NCBI RefSeq assembly: GCF_049897565.1 | Contig: NZ_JAFCWM010000008.1 | Location: forward strand, 124,001 to 188,000 | Direction of reading: 5' to 3' | Source of the DNA: JAFCUW01 sp049897565 | Lineage (GTDB): Bacteria; Pseudomonadota; Gammaproteobacteria; Burkholderiales; Burkholderiaceae_D | DNA length: 64,000 nucleotides | Shown: positions 51,976-61,666 of the stretch, one piece after another | Layout of the letters: each line of letters opens with the position of its first letter | Numbering within the stretch: position 1 is the stretch's first letter | Notes under the pieces: model-generated | Database searches by the model: none | What the model was told of the DNA's origin: nothing | What the model saw: only the letters and a program-made list of their open reading frames with translations | Made by a program: the position numbers and the translations under genes

Positions 51976-53805
51976 TCAGCGTTCCTTTTCTTCCACCCCA
52001 TCCTTGCGGCTGCCGCCGGGACGCTGGCGCGGCGGGGCCGGTGGCGCCACCGCAGCCGGCGCTGGCTGCGGCGCCGGCTGAACCATCTGCTGCACCGGCG
52101 CCTGGCGCACCATTGGAGGTGGCGAAGGAGGAGGAGGAGGCGCGACCGCAGCTGGCGGCGGCGCAAACTGGCGCGGTTGCTGAGCGGCATCCGGCTCGCG
52201 CTGGCGGCGCTCGCCTTCGTTGCGGAACGAACGGCCGCGCTGCTGCTCGGCGCCGGGTTGCTGCGCCGGCTGCGGCATCGCCGCCGGCGGTGGCATCATC
52301 AGCTGCGGCATTGGCATCGGCGCGGCCGGCGGCGGCATCATGCCGGCCGGACGAACTGGCTGTGGCGGCACCGGCGCCTGCTGCTGGCGCTGGCGGCGCT
52401 CGCGCTCTTCGAACTCCTGGCGGCGGCCAAACTGCGCCGGCGCCGGTGCGGTCACCACGCCTGGCGCTGGATCGATGGCTGGCGGACGGCCGCGCTGGGC
52501 GTCGCGGTCGAAGCGCTGGAAGCGGTCGGCGCGGGCATCGCCCACGCCCTGCGGCGCCGATGGCGCCACTGCCGGCGCGTTCGGCAGCGCTTGCGGCACC
52601 ACCACGGCGCGCGGCGCATTGCGCACGGCGATGGTGCCGCGGTGGCCGAACTGCTCCTGCGGCACCACGGTCAGGCCGTCGCGGCGATGGTCGTCGCGCC
52701 AGTCGCGGCGGCGGTCGTCACGGCGGTCGTCGCGTGCATGGCGGTTAATGTGCTGCAGGTGCTGATTCGACAGGCGGTAGCCCGGCACGAACGCATCGCG
52801 CGGCGACAGCGGATACCAGCCCTGCGCCGGCCGGTGGCCGCCTTGCGAGAACGTCAGGTTCCAGCCGTTGCCGCCGACCCAGCCGACCAGCGCCGGCGCC
52901 CATACCGGACGGCTGATGTTGCGTCCCGGAGCCCATGCCCAGCGCTGGTTGACCTGCACCCAGCGGCCATAGTGGAACGGCGCATAACCCCAAGGCGCGT
53001 TGTCGACCCAGGTCCAGCCCCATGGCGACACCCACGTCCAGTTGCCGTCGCGGTAAGGCGCCCAGCCCTGCGCGACCACGGTCGGCATCCACAACGGGCC
53101 GTATTCGGCGTCGTCGCGCCAGATGCCGTTCTGGTCGAGCTCTTCGTAGCCGGTCATTTCGCTGGTGACGTAGCGGGCCGACGTGGAACGGTCGTCGCGC
53201 GCGTCGCGCTGCTGCGCCCAGTCGTCGAAACCGTCGCGCACGGCCTGGCCGGTGCGCACGTCGTCGTCGCGGATTTCGGCGCGCTTACCGGCGCGCACGA
53301 TCAGCTGCGAGCCGCGGTCTTCGACCAGCGCGACGCCGGCGAACACGTTGACCACGCTGGTGCCGGCGACGCGTTCAGCGTCGACGCGCAGGCTGCCTGG
53401 CTCCTGCAGGCGAATGCGCGAGCCCGCCGTCTCCAGCTCGAAGCCGGCCAGCACGTCGCCATTGCGCACCCGTACGCTGGCGCTGCCGTAGTTCAGGCGC
53501 AGGCGCAGGTTGTCGTCATCGAGTTCGGACACTTCCAGCGACGAGTCGGCGTCGAGCCGGATCGACGTCGAGCCGACGCGTATCTCGGTGCGCGCGCCGC
53601 GGCCGGTGGTGATCTGGTTGTGCGAAGTGACCGGCCAGTTGACCAGCGCCGCGCTGGCCTCGTCGCCGACCTCGCTGCTGATGCTGACCGGCCCCTGCGA
53701 CAGCGCCACGCGTCCGACCCGCGCCGGCGGATCTGCCGCCAGCGCCAAGCTCGAAAATACCGCGCACGCCAGCAGCGTGACGGCCTGGATGAAACGAGTT
53801 GTCAT
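51976..53805 (-). CDS. Exported FecR-like/DUF6600 protein with proline-rich tail
   Basis: 609 residues. The signal peptide (FIQAVTLLACAVFSSLALA) is followed by a FecR-type beta domain (about 25-180, with TTGRGARTEIRVGSTSIRLD and ADSSLEVSEL). A Trp-rich middle part follows at about 220-330 (WAPYRDGNWTWVSPWGWTWV and APFHYGRWVQVNQRWAWAPG), characteristic of DUF6600. The last 250 residues are Pro/Gln/Arg-rich and of low complexity. The start at 53805 has GGAG 8 nt upstream. Similar proteins are common in Oxalobacteraceae; their role is unknown. A surface or matrix function would fit. Confidence 0.85.
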   Translation of the reverse strand: MTTRFIQAVTLLACAVFSSLALAADPPARVGRVALSQGPVSISSEVGDEASAALVNWPVTSHNQITTGRGARTEIRVGSTSIRLDADSSLEVSELDDDNLRLRLNYGSASVRVRNGDVLAGFELETAGSRIRLQEPGSLRVDAERVAGTSVVNVFAGVALVEDRGSQLIVRAGKRAEIRDDDVRTGQAVRDGFDDWAQQRDARDDRSTSARYVTSEMTGYEELDQNGIWRDDAEYGPLWMPTVVAQGWAPYRDGNWTWVSPWGWTWVDNAPWGYAPFHYGRWVQVNQRWAWAPGRNISRPVWAPALVGWVGGNGWNLTFSQGGHRPAQGWYPLSPRDAFVPGYRLSNQHLQHINRHARDDRRDDRRRDWRDDHRRDGLTVVPQEQFGHRGTIAVRNAPRAVVVPQALPNAPAVAPSAPQGVGDARADRFQRFDRDAQRGRPPAIDPAPGVVTAPAPAQFGRRQEFEERERRQRQQQAPVPPQPVRPAGMMPPPAAPMPMPQLMMPPPAAMPQPAQQPGAEQQRGRSFRNEGERRQREPDAAQQPRQFAPPPAAVAPPPPPSPPPMVRQAPVQQMVQPAPQPAPAAVAPPAPPRQRPGGSRKDGVEEKER

Positions 53806-53917
53806 TTTTGAACTCCAAAAGAGGTCGGACGAGGTTCGTCGTACGATCAAAACGCTTGAGCAGGAAAACGGATAACAGCGGTTACAAAACGTTGCAAGTC
53901 GAGCAGCCCAGATTACA

Positions 53918-54559
53918 TCAGGCCGGCGCCCGCTTCACAAAGAACAGGGCGCCGCCGACCAGCACCAGCACGGCGCCGAAAAAGCGGTTCTGTTTCTTGA
54001 TCGCGCGCTCATCGCGGAAATAGCGCTGCATCGACGCGGCCAGCCAGGCGTAGCCATGCATGACGACGGTGTCGATGGTGACCATGGTAGCGCCCAGAAT
54101 GACCAGCTGCGGCAGCAGCGCCGCCTGCTGGGTAATAAATTGCGGCAGCACGGCGACCATGAAGATGATGCCCTTCGGATTGGTCGCGTTGGTCAGAAAG
54201 CCGGTCAGCACGCGGCCGCCGAACGAGGGTTGCGCCGCCTGCGCGACGAGCGGGTTCGCCTGCCGGTTCGCCTGCGGCTTCGCGCGCCACTGGCTCACGC
54301 CGCACCAGATCAGGTACAGCGCGCCGACGGTCTTGACGACGCTAAAGGCCAGTTCCGACGCCAGCAGCAGCGAGCCGACGCCGGCGCCGGCGATGATGAA
54401 CACCAGCAGCAGCCCGGCCTGCAGGCCGAGCACGGTGGCGCTGGCCTTGCGGATGCCGTACGCAAGGCCGTGCGACATGGCCATCACGGCGCCCGAGCCG
54501 GGCGAAATGGCAATCAGCGAGCCGGCGATGACGAACGTGATCCAGGTGGCAAAAGTCAT
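53918..54559 (-). CDS. LysE/RhtB-family amino-acid exporter
   Basis: 213 residues with about six membrane spans. The N-terminus (WITFVIAGSLIAISPGSGAV) and the PSFGGRVLTGFLTNATNPKG segment are typical of RhtB-type LysE proteins. It exports an amino acid or related metabolite. The ATG at 54559 fits the family start; the longer frame to 54646 is not supported. It is intact, in contrast to the argO remnant at 40902, and has no regulator gene beside it. Confidence 0.9.
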   Translation of the reverse strand: MTFATWITFVIAGSLIAISPGSGAVMAMSHGLAYGIRKASATVLGLQAGLLLVFIIAGAGVGSLLLASELAFSVVKTVGALYLIWCGVSQWRAKPQANRQANPLVAQAAQPSFGGRVLTGFLTNATNPKGIIFMVAVLPQFITQQAALLPQLVILGATMVTIDTVVMHGYAWLAASMQRYFRDERAIKKQNRFFGAVLVLVGGALFFVKRAPA

Positions 54560-54686
54560 GCGGGAATTGGGGGAATGGGGAACGACGGTGAACGGGAAAA
54601 ACACTGCGGGGACAAGCGGGGCGGGGCAGGCGCGGGTCGCAGACACAGGCCGGCGTGAGCCGTTCCCGCATCTGCCTGGCTGCTGC

Positions 54687-54971
54687 TTACTTCTTCTTTG
54701 GGTTGACCGCTGCCTTCAGGGTCGCGCCAGCCGAAAATTTTGGCGACTTCGACGCTGCGATCTTGATCGCTTCGCCGGTCGATGGATTGCGGCCCTTGCG
54801 TGCGGCGCGCTTGGCGACGGAGAAAGTGCCGAAGCCGGTGATACCGACCGTGTCACCTTTTTTCAGGCGCTCGGTGATGATCTCGATGACCGTGTTGACC
54901 GCGCTGTTGGCGGCGGCGCCGGACATCTCGGTACGCTTCGCAAATTCTGCAATCAGTTCGCCTTTTTTCAT
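54687..54971 (-). CDS. HU-family DNA-binding protein
   Basis: 94 residues. The HU fold is plain: MKKGELIAEFAKRTEMSGAA, GDTVGITGFGTFSVAKRAAR and KGRNPSTGEAIKIAASKSPK with the DNA-intercalating NPSTG arm. The short Lys-rich end (NPKKK) is normal for the family. It bends DNA and helps compact the nucleoid. The ATG has GGAGG just upstream on the minus strand. It is a single gene. Confidence 0.95.
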   Translation of the reverse strand: MKKGELIAEFAKRTEMSGAAANSAVNTVIEIITERLKKGDTVGITGFGTFSVAKRAARKGRNPSTGEAIKIAASKSPKFSAGATLKAAVNPKKK

Positions 54972-55148
54972 AACTATCCTCCGGGGTTAAAAGAGCGGAA
55001 AGATTAGCATAATTATTGCCCAGTGTAACAATTTCTCAAGCGGCCACGCAAAAGTAAGCCCCGCTGTGACTGGATCGCGACGGTTTTGGCCGATTTTCCA
55101 GCCGCCGCCGCCGCGTGCAAAAAGGCGGCGTCGGCGCACGCGCGTCGC

Positions 55149-55361
55149 TTACAGTGCCGGCGCCGGCTCCGTGCGCGCGCCCGTCAGGCGGGTGCGCAGG
55201 GCAGCGTTGATCAGCGTCTGGTAACCCTTGCCGCTCTGCTCGGACAGCGAACGAAACTGCGTGAGCACCTCGTCGTCGAGGTAGATGGTGATGCGCGTTT
55301 TGCGTTTCACCGCGCGGGCGGCGCTTGCCGCAGGTTTGGAAAGATCGGATTCGGTGTGCAT
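55149..55361 (-). CDS. Orphan BrnA-like ribbon-helix-helix antitoxin
   Basis: 70 residues. The segment KRKTRITIYLDDEVLTQFRS with LSEQSGKGYQTLINAALRTRL is a ribbon-helix-helix of the BrnA or CopG-like antitoxin type. The start at 55361 gives MHTESDL; the long frame to 55625 runs through a repeat and is not real. BrnA normally follows the BrnT toxin gene, but no BrnT-like frame lies upstream (55362-55690) or downstream. It may be a left-over antitoxin or a stand-alone regulator. Confidence 0.75.
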   Translation of the reverse strand: MHTESDLSKPAASAARAVKRKTRITIYLDDEVLTQFRSLSEQSGKGYQTLINAALRTRLTGARTEPAPAL

Positions 55362-55564
55362 CGTGGTTCCCCTAGCTGGATGTGTCAACTGCGCGAAAAA
55401 TAGACCAGGCCGCCGGCTGCCGTGACGCAACCAGTCAGTGTTGCCACTATACGTATGCCATTCTGCAATCTTCCTTAAAAGCGACGAGATGCCGTTTTTG
55501 ACGACTGAACTGCAGAAACGACGGCTGACCGGTAGGAAAAACGCGTCCAGTGCGCACGCAAAAA

Positions 55565-55628
55565 CTGGTGTCAGGTCTGACATTAAGACATTCGAGCGTG
55601 AATGTCTTAATGTCAGACCTGACACCAG
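55565..55628. repeat. Perfect 29-bp palindrome of the GGTCAGGTCTGACATT family
   Basis: Arms at 55565-55593 and 55600-55628 are perfect inverted copies around a 6-nt loop (GAGCGT). The core GTCAGGTCTGACATT is shared with the elements at 983 and 40132, but the outer part has GGTGTC in place of GGGGTC. It lies between the orphan antitoxin and the DUF808 gene. Confidence 0.85.
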
Positions 55629-55697
55629 CGTGGGGCGGTGTGCGCAACAACCTCGGGTAAGATGGTATTTTTTTAATTGACCGATGGGAGCAGTACG

Positions 55698-56639
<942 letters not shown>

Positions 56640-56938
56640 TCTTGGCCGCAACAATATGAACCTTCCCCGCGCAGGCGGGGCGATGTTGCTTATTGTGCGG
56701 CGCCGCCCGCTTCTCGATTTCTGCTGCCGGGCCGCCGTCCCTCGTCCCCCCTTCCCTCATCGGCGCAACCTTACGCCGAACTGACAGCAATGTGACATCT
56801 GTTGTAATTGAACCCGCGAAATGTTGTCCAGAATTGACATTCGACAGTGAGCAATACAGTATGGATTGGATGTTTTTTTCACTATAGAAGGTCCCGATTT
56901 CACGGGATTCGCAGGGTTCAATCAACGAGGGAATAAAA

Positions 56939-59440
56939 ATGCAGAACAAGTTCGCACCTAGAAAGCACGTGCTCGCCTTATCCATCGCTTCGCTGTTCGC
57001 CAGCGGCAGCGTGTATGCCCAGGCCGCGCCGCCGGCCGAAGACATCGGCGCCACCGTCGTCGTCACCGGTACCCGCGTTGCCAACCGCACCGCCCTCGAC
57101 ACCACCGCGCCGGTCGACATCATCTCGGCCGAACAGCTGAAAAACGCCGGCAACACCGAAATTACCCAGGCGCTGTCGATCGCGCTGCCGTCGCTGAACT
57201 TCCCGCGCCCAGGCCTGACCGACGGCACCGATACCGTGCGCCCGGCCACGTTGCGTGGCCTCGCGCCCGACCAGGCGCTGGTGCTGGTGAACTCGAAGCG
57301 CCGCCACTCGTCGGCGCTGGTCAACGTCAACGGCACCGTCGGCCGCGGCTCCGCCTCGGTCGACATGAACACCATCCCGACGGCGATCGTGCGCACCATT
57401 GAAGTGCTGCGCGACGGCGCCTCGGCCCAATACGGTTCGGATGCCATTTCGGGCGTGGTCAACATCCGCCTGCGCACCGACCGCAGCGGCGGCGAGGCGA
57501 ACGTGACGTACGGCGCCCGCATCACCGAGTATGACGTCGTCGCCGACGCGCCGCCAGCGGGCGCGAACTATGGCGCCGCGCCGAAGTCGCGCAGCCTGAC
57601 CGATGGCCAGGCCGCCACCGTCAGCATGTGGAAAGGCTTGCCATGGGGCGAGAGCGGCTTCGTCACCATCGCCGCCGAATACAAGGACCAGAAGCACACC
57701 GAGCGCAGCGGCTACGACATGCGCGCCGCCTACAGTAAAATCAACGGCGCCTTCGATCCGCGCGAGGCGACGTTCAACCGCTTCGACACCTGGTATGGCG
57801 AGCCGGAAGTGAAACAGACGACCTTGTTCGCCAACGCCGCCAATCCGCTCGGCAATGGCGTCAAGCTGTACGGCTGGGCCAGCTACCAGAACCGCGACGC
57901 CAAGTCGGCCGCCAACATCCGCCGCGCGGTGCAGGACCAGAACGTCGCCTCGATCTACCCGAACGGCTTCATCCCGTTCATCGTGCCGAACGTGGAAGAC
58001 TTTTCCGCCACCGGCGGCGTGAACTGGACGATGGGCGACTGGGACATGGACGCCTCGCTCGGCTATGGCCAGAACAAGATGCGCTTCAATCTCGAGAACA
58101 CGCTGAACCGCTCGCTCGGCGGCGCCAGCCCGACCAAGTTCTTCGCCGGCGGCTTCACCTACGACCAGCTGGTGCTGAACGTGTCGGGCGTGCGCACGGT
58201 CGCGATGGACAGCCTGTCCTCGCCGCTGAACGTGGCGATCGGCGCCGAAGCGCGCCGCGAAGGCTACATCCTGAAACCGGGCGAGCCGGATTCGTACCGT
58301 TCGGGCGGCTTGCTGCTGCCAAGCGGCGCGCCGACGCCGCCAGGCTCGCAGGGTTTCCCGGGCTTCCAGCCTGCCGACGCATCGGACACGTCGCGCACCG
58401 CGGTCGGCGCGTTCATCGACCTCGAAGCGAACCTGACCAAGCAGCTGCTCGCCTCGGTGGCAATCCGCGCCGAACACTATTCGGACTTCGGCAACAACGT
58501 CGCCGGCAAGCTGGCCGCGCGCTACGACTTCAGTCCGGCGTTCGCGCTGCGCGGCTCGCTGCAGAACGGCTTCCGCGCGCCGTCGCCGCAGCAGCAGGGT
58601 TTCGCCGCCACCTCGACCGTCTTCATCAGCGGCGTGCCGTATGACCTGACCACCTTCAAGCCGTCGTCGCCGGTTGCCGTCGCGCTCGGCGCCAAGCCGC
58701 TCGACGCCGAAAAATCGGTCAACATGTCGCTCGGCGGCGTGATGCGCTTCGGCAAGACCAGCCTGACTGTCGACGCCTACCGGATCAAGATCAAGGACCG
58801 CATCGTGCTGTCGGAGAACCTGATCGAAGGCACCTTGCCAGGCATCGTCAAGTTCCTCGACGCACGCGGCTTCCGCTCCGGCGGCGGGCGCTTCTTCATC
58901 AACGGCGTCGACACCACCACCGATGGCGTCGACGTGGTGCTCAACATGCCGTTCAATGCCGACGGCGCCGGCCGCTTCGACCTGACGCTGGCGGCCAACG
59001 CCAACAAGACCGAAGTGACCAAGCTGCCGACCGCGGCGGCGCTGTCATCGTTCAATCCGGCGCCGGTGCTGTTTGGCCGCGTCAACGTGTTGACGTTTGA
59101 AAAGGGTACGCCGAAAAACAAGCTCAGCGCCAACCTGAACTGGAAACTCGGCCAGTGGGGCGCGACGGCGCGTGCCACCCGCTACGGCGAGGCAATTGCC
59201 CCGGGCACCACCGCCGCGCTCGACTTCACGCTGTCGGCCAAGACGCTGGTCGACCTCGAGGCGCGCTACGCCGTGTCGTCGAAAATGAACGTGGCGATCG
59301 GCGCCGACAATCTGTTCGACGTCTATCCGGACGCGTTCCCGCCGGCACTGAACACCACCGGCGCGGCGATGTTCTCGAACTACTCGCCGTTCGGCCGCTC
59401 GGGCCGCTTCGTGTACGCCCGCGCCAGCTACAGCTTCTAA
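56939..59440 (+). CDS. TonB-dependent outer-membrane receptor
   Basis: 833 residues. The signal peptide ends at VYAQA near residue 29. A plug domain (about 40-170) has TVVVTGTRVANRTALDTTAP, and the barrel fills the rest, ending in the FVYARASYSF aromatic terminus. The plug lines up with proteobacterial receptors of the vitamin or carbohydrate type (ITQALSIALPSLNFPR, LRDGASAQYGSDAISGVVNI). Substrate is unknown as no transport genes adjoin. The 56640-56938 upstream gap has no gene and must hold its promoter; ATG follows a GAGGG box. A clear terminator follows the stop. Confidence 0.93.
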   Translation: MQNKFAPRKHVLALSIASLFASGSVYAQAAPPAEDIGATVVVTGTRVANRTALDTTAPVDIISAEQLKNAGNTEITQALSIALPSLNFPRPGLTDGTDTVRPATLRGLAPDQALVLVNSKRRHSSALVNVNGTVGRGSASVDMNTIPTAIVRTIEVLRDGASAQYGSDAISGVVNIRLRTDRSGGEANVTYGARITEYDVVADAPPAGANYGAAPKSRSLTDGQAATVSMWKGLPWGESGFVTIAAEYKDQKHTERSGYDMRAAYSKINGAFDPREATFNRFDTWYGEPEVKQTTLFANAANPLGNGVKLYGWASYQNRDAKSAANIRRAVQDQNVASIYPNGFIPFIVPNVEDFSATGGVNWTMGDWDMDASLGYGQNKMRFNLENTLNRSLGGASPTKFFAGGFTYDQLVLNVSGVRTVAMDSLSSPLNVAIGAEARREGYILKPGEPDSYRSGGLLLPSGAPTPPGSQGFPGFQPADASDTSRTAVGAFIDLEANLTKQLLASVAIRAEHYSDFGNNVAGKLAARYDFSPAFALRGSLQNGFRAPSPQQQGFAATSTVFISGVPYDLTTFKPSSPVAVALGAKPLDAEKSVNMSLGGVMRFGKTSLTVDAYRIKIKDRIVLSENLIEGTLPGIVKFLDARGFRSGGGRFFINGVDTTTDGVDVVLNMPFNADGAGRFDLTLAANANKTEVTKLPTAAALSSFNPAPVLFGRVNVLTFEKGTPKNKLSANLNWKLGQWGATARATRYGEAIAPGTTAALDFTLSAKTLVDLEARYAVSSKMNVAIGADNLFDVYPDAFPPALNTTGAAMFSNYSPFGRSGRFVYARASYSF

Positions 59441-59479
59441 CTACTGCGCACCGGTTCGCCGGCAAGTCGATAAACATAA

Positions 59480-59502
59480 GGCCACCTTCGGGTGGCCTTT
59501 TT
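59480..59502 (+). terminator. Terminator of the TonB-dependent receptor gene
   Basis: GGCCACC (59480-59486), loop TTCG and GGTGGCC (59491-59497) form a perfect 7-bp stem with a stable UUCG loop. TTTTT follows at 59498-59502. It lies 39 nt after the receptor stop. Confidence 0.92.
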
Positions 59503-59521
59503 CCGTTCGCGCTGCAGCGGC

Positions 59522-59674
59522 TTATTGCCCGGCGGGCGGCTGCCACAGTTCGATCCGGGTGCCTTCCGGATCGGTCACCCAGCCGAACTTGCCGTATTCG
59601 GAGTCGTCCATCTTGTCATCGACCTGGCAGCCTTCGGCGCCCAGCGCGGCCAGCAGCGCCACCAGGTCGTCCCT
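59522..59674 (-). pseudogene. Truncated VOC (glyoxalase-fold) gene, C-terminal remnant
   Basis: The minus strand encodes RDDLVALLAALGAEGCQVDD, then FGWVTDPEGTRIELWQPP and a TAA stop, which is the usual C-terminal half of a VOC-family protein. An in-frame TGA lies just before it (59675-59677), and no N-terminal half is found upstream. The stretch beyond 59680 belongs to another gene's leader. So only about 50 residues of a VOC gene remain. It is next to the Tat-exported hydrolase. Confidence 0.75.
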
Positions 59675-59837
59675 TCATGGTGTCCGCCTCCGCGGTTGAT
59701 GTTTGCCAAGCTTACAACACAAAAAGTTCCTCGTCCTCAAATCGCTTCGCTTGACGCAGATCACTGAGCGGACCGCCGGATATCCGACAATGCAACTGTC
59801 GTTTCCACACGGAAATTCTACTAACAGGGCAGATGAC

Positions 59838-60653
59838 ATGGACTCGAACAAACTCAGCCGTCGTAATTTCAACGTCGCCGCGCTTGGCCTGATGCTCGGC
59901 GGCGCCGCATCGACGGCGAAATCGTCCGTCATCCTCGGCGCCAACCGGCCCAAGACGTTCGTGCTGGTGCATGGCGCCTGGTACGGCGGCTGGTGCTGGG
60001 ACAAGGTGGCGCGCTCGATGCGCTCGCAGGGCCACGTGGTGACGGCCCCCACCTGCCCCGGCGTCGGCGAGCAGGCGCACCTGCTGTCGAAGGACATCTC
60101 GCTGTCGACCTTCATCACCAGCATCACCAATCACATCGTGTACCAGAGCATCAGCGACGTGATCCTGGTCGGCAGCGGCTTTGGCGGCGTGGTGATCAGC
60201 GGCGTGGCCGACCGCATCCCGCACCTGCTCAACAGCCTGGTCTACATCGACGCCATGGTGCTCGAAAGCGGTTCGTCGGTATTCGAAGCGCAGCCGGCGG
60301 CGGTGACGAAGAAGCGGCTCGAGCAAGTTGCCAGCACCGGCAAAGGCGTCGCCATTCCGCCGCCGCCCGCGGCGCAGGCCGGCATGGACAAGGACACGCT
60401 GTCGTGGGTGACCGCGCGCATGACGCCGCACCCGGTCGGCACCTACCAGGAAAAGCTGATGCTCAATAACCCGCTCGGCAATGGCCGGCCGCGCATCTAC
60501 GTCGATTGCGTTGCTTCGCCGTTCGAGCCGCTGGTCGAGGTGAAAAAGAATTTGCGCCAGCAGGCAGGCTGGAAATGGGTCGAGCTCAACACGCACCACG
60601 ATCCGATGATCACCGAACCGCAGATGCTGTCGGACTACCTGGTGACGGTCTGA
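59838..60653 (+). CDS. Tat-exported alpha/beta hydrolase
   Basis: 271 residues. The N-terminal SRRNFNVAALGLMLGG is a Tat-type signal. The hydrolase part begins KTFVLVHGAWYGGWCWDKVA, a form seen in the hydroxynitrile-lyase/salicylate-esterase branch. The nucleophile elbow is VGSGFGG rather than GHSxGG, and the late TPHP and NTHHDPMITEP segments supply His candidates. The start at 59838 gives the signal; the frame back to 59703 is a leader. Substrate unknown. Its 3' end overlaps the convergent NTF2-like gene by 44 nt. Confidence 0.85.
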   Translation: MDSNKLSRRNFNVAALGLMLGGAASTAKSSVILGANRPKTFVLVHGAWYGGWCWDKVARSMRSQGHVVTAPTCPGVGEQAHLLSKDISLSTFITSITNHIVYQSISDVILVGSGFGGVVISGVADRIPHLLNSLVYIDAMVLESGSSVFEAQPAAVTKKRLEQVASTGKGVAIPPPPAAQAGMDKDTLSWVTARMTPHPVGTYQEKLMLNNPLGNGRPRIYVDCVASPFEPLVEVKKNLRQQAGWKWVELNTHHDPMITEPQMLSDYLVTV

Positions 60654-61059
60654 ACCGCCGACAGCTGCGATCGACGATGCGGGCGATCAGCGCGCCGTCG
60701 AAGCGGAACTCGGTTTGTCCCTGCAAGTTGATGACGGTCCCGGCGCGCGGACCGTCCGCAATATCGACCGCCAGGCGCGCGCGGTAGGCGATGCCGATCA
60801 CGGTGGCGCCGTCGGCCTGTTCGACCGAAGTGATGCGCTGCTCGCGCTCCGAGAACATCGACGTGGACTGCCTGGCAAGATCGCCGAATTCGCCGATGCC
60901 ATTCGCCGCCGCCGTCAGCTGGCCGCCAGAGAAATTTTCGAACCGCACGTTTGCCGATAACAACGCCAGCATGCCGGCGATGTCGAAGGCGTTATAGGCC
61001 GCCAGATAGCGCTCGATAGTCTCGATCTGGTCCGGATTGCTGGCTGATGTATTTTCCAT
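60610..61059 (-). CDS. NTF2/SnoaL-like small protein
   Basis: 149 residues. The pattern IETIERYLAAYNAFDIAGML, ALLSANVRFENFSGG and TEFRFDGALIARIVDRS is that of the NTF2/SnoaL fold, which holds both isomerases and proteins with no enzyme role. The ATG at 61059 gives MENTSAS; the longer frame to 61230 is unlikely. The stop overlaps the convergent hydrolase stop region by 44 nt. The last 15 residues are read from that overlap and look unlike the family. Confidence 0.82.
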   Translation of the reverse strand: MENTSASNPDQIETIERYLAAYNAFDIAGMLALLSANVRFENFSGGQLTAAANGIGEFGDLARQSTSMFSEREQRITSVEQADGATVIGIAYRARLAVDIADGPRAGTVINLQGQTEFRFDGALIARIVDRSCRRFRPSPGSPTASAVR

Positions 61060-61099
61060 ACCTGCAAAGATACTAGACAGGCCAGCATCTTTCAACCTG

Positions 61100-61612
61100 T
61101 CAGTTTTTCGCCTGAACGCCGCGCGCCATCTGCACATCATCGTAGAGCACGCCATCGACGAGCAAGGCTTGCGGCGCGCGCCCATAGACGGCAAATCCCA
61201 TCGACTCGTACAAGGCAAGGGCGGACGCATTGCCGGAGGTGACGGCCAGCGTCACCTGCAGCAGCCCGGGCATGGCATCGGCAAAGGCCAGCGCCTGCTC
61301 GAGCAGTTGCCGGCCCAGGCCCTTGCCGCGCCATGCCGGCGCCACATACATGCCGCCGATGAAGGCCTTCTGACGCACCTGACGCGCGCTTTCGCGCCCC
61401 ACGCCGACCACGGCCACGAGGTGTGCGCCATCGAAAGCGCCGAAGCGGTAGCGGCCGGAATCGGGCGCCATGTGCGCCTCGACGGTGGACAACGGCGTGT
61501 CGCACTCTTCCTCGTGGCTGGAGCTGAAGGCGGTGGGACTTTCACGCAGCGCCGCCAGGCGCAGCGACTGGTAGGCAACTGCATCGGCGGGTACAAGACG
61601 GCGGATCAGCAT
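61100..61612 (-). CDS. GNAT-family N-acetyltransferase
   Basis: 170 residues. The acetyl-CoA loop is PAWRGKGLGRQLLEQALAFA (Q/RxxGxG/A), with GNASALALYESMGFAVYGR near the end. The beginning IRRLVPADAVAYQSLRLAAL is typical of small-molecule or peptide acetyltransferases. The start at 61612 gives MLIRRL; the frame back to 61648 is a leader. Substrate unknown; no toxin partner is present, unlike the TacT-like gene at 4046. Confidence 0.9.
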   Translation of the reverse strand: MLIRRLVPADAVAYQSLRLAALRESPTAFSSSHEEECDTPLSTVEAHMAPDSGRYRFGAFDGAHLVAVVGVGRESARQVRQKAFIGGMYVAPAWRGKGLGRQLLEQALAFADAMPGLLQVTLAVTSGNASALALYESMGFAVYGRAPQALLVDGVLYDDVQMARGVQAKN

Positions 61613-61666
61613 GATGTGGTCACGAATTAAAAGTGAACAATTTATCACGCTGCCCCGCCGCGCAGG

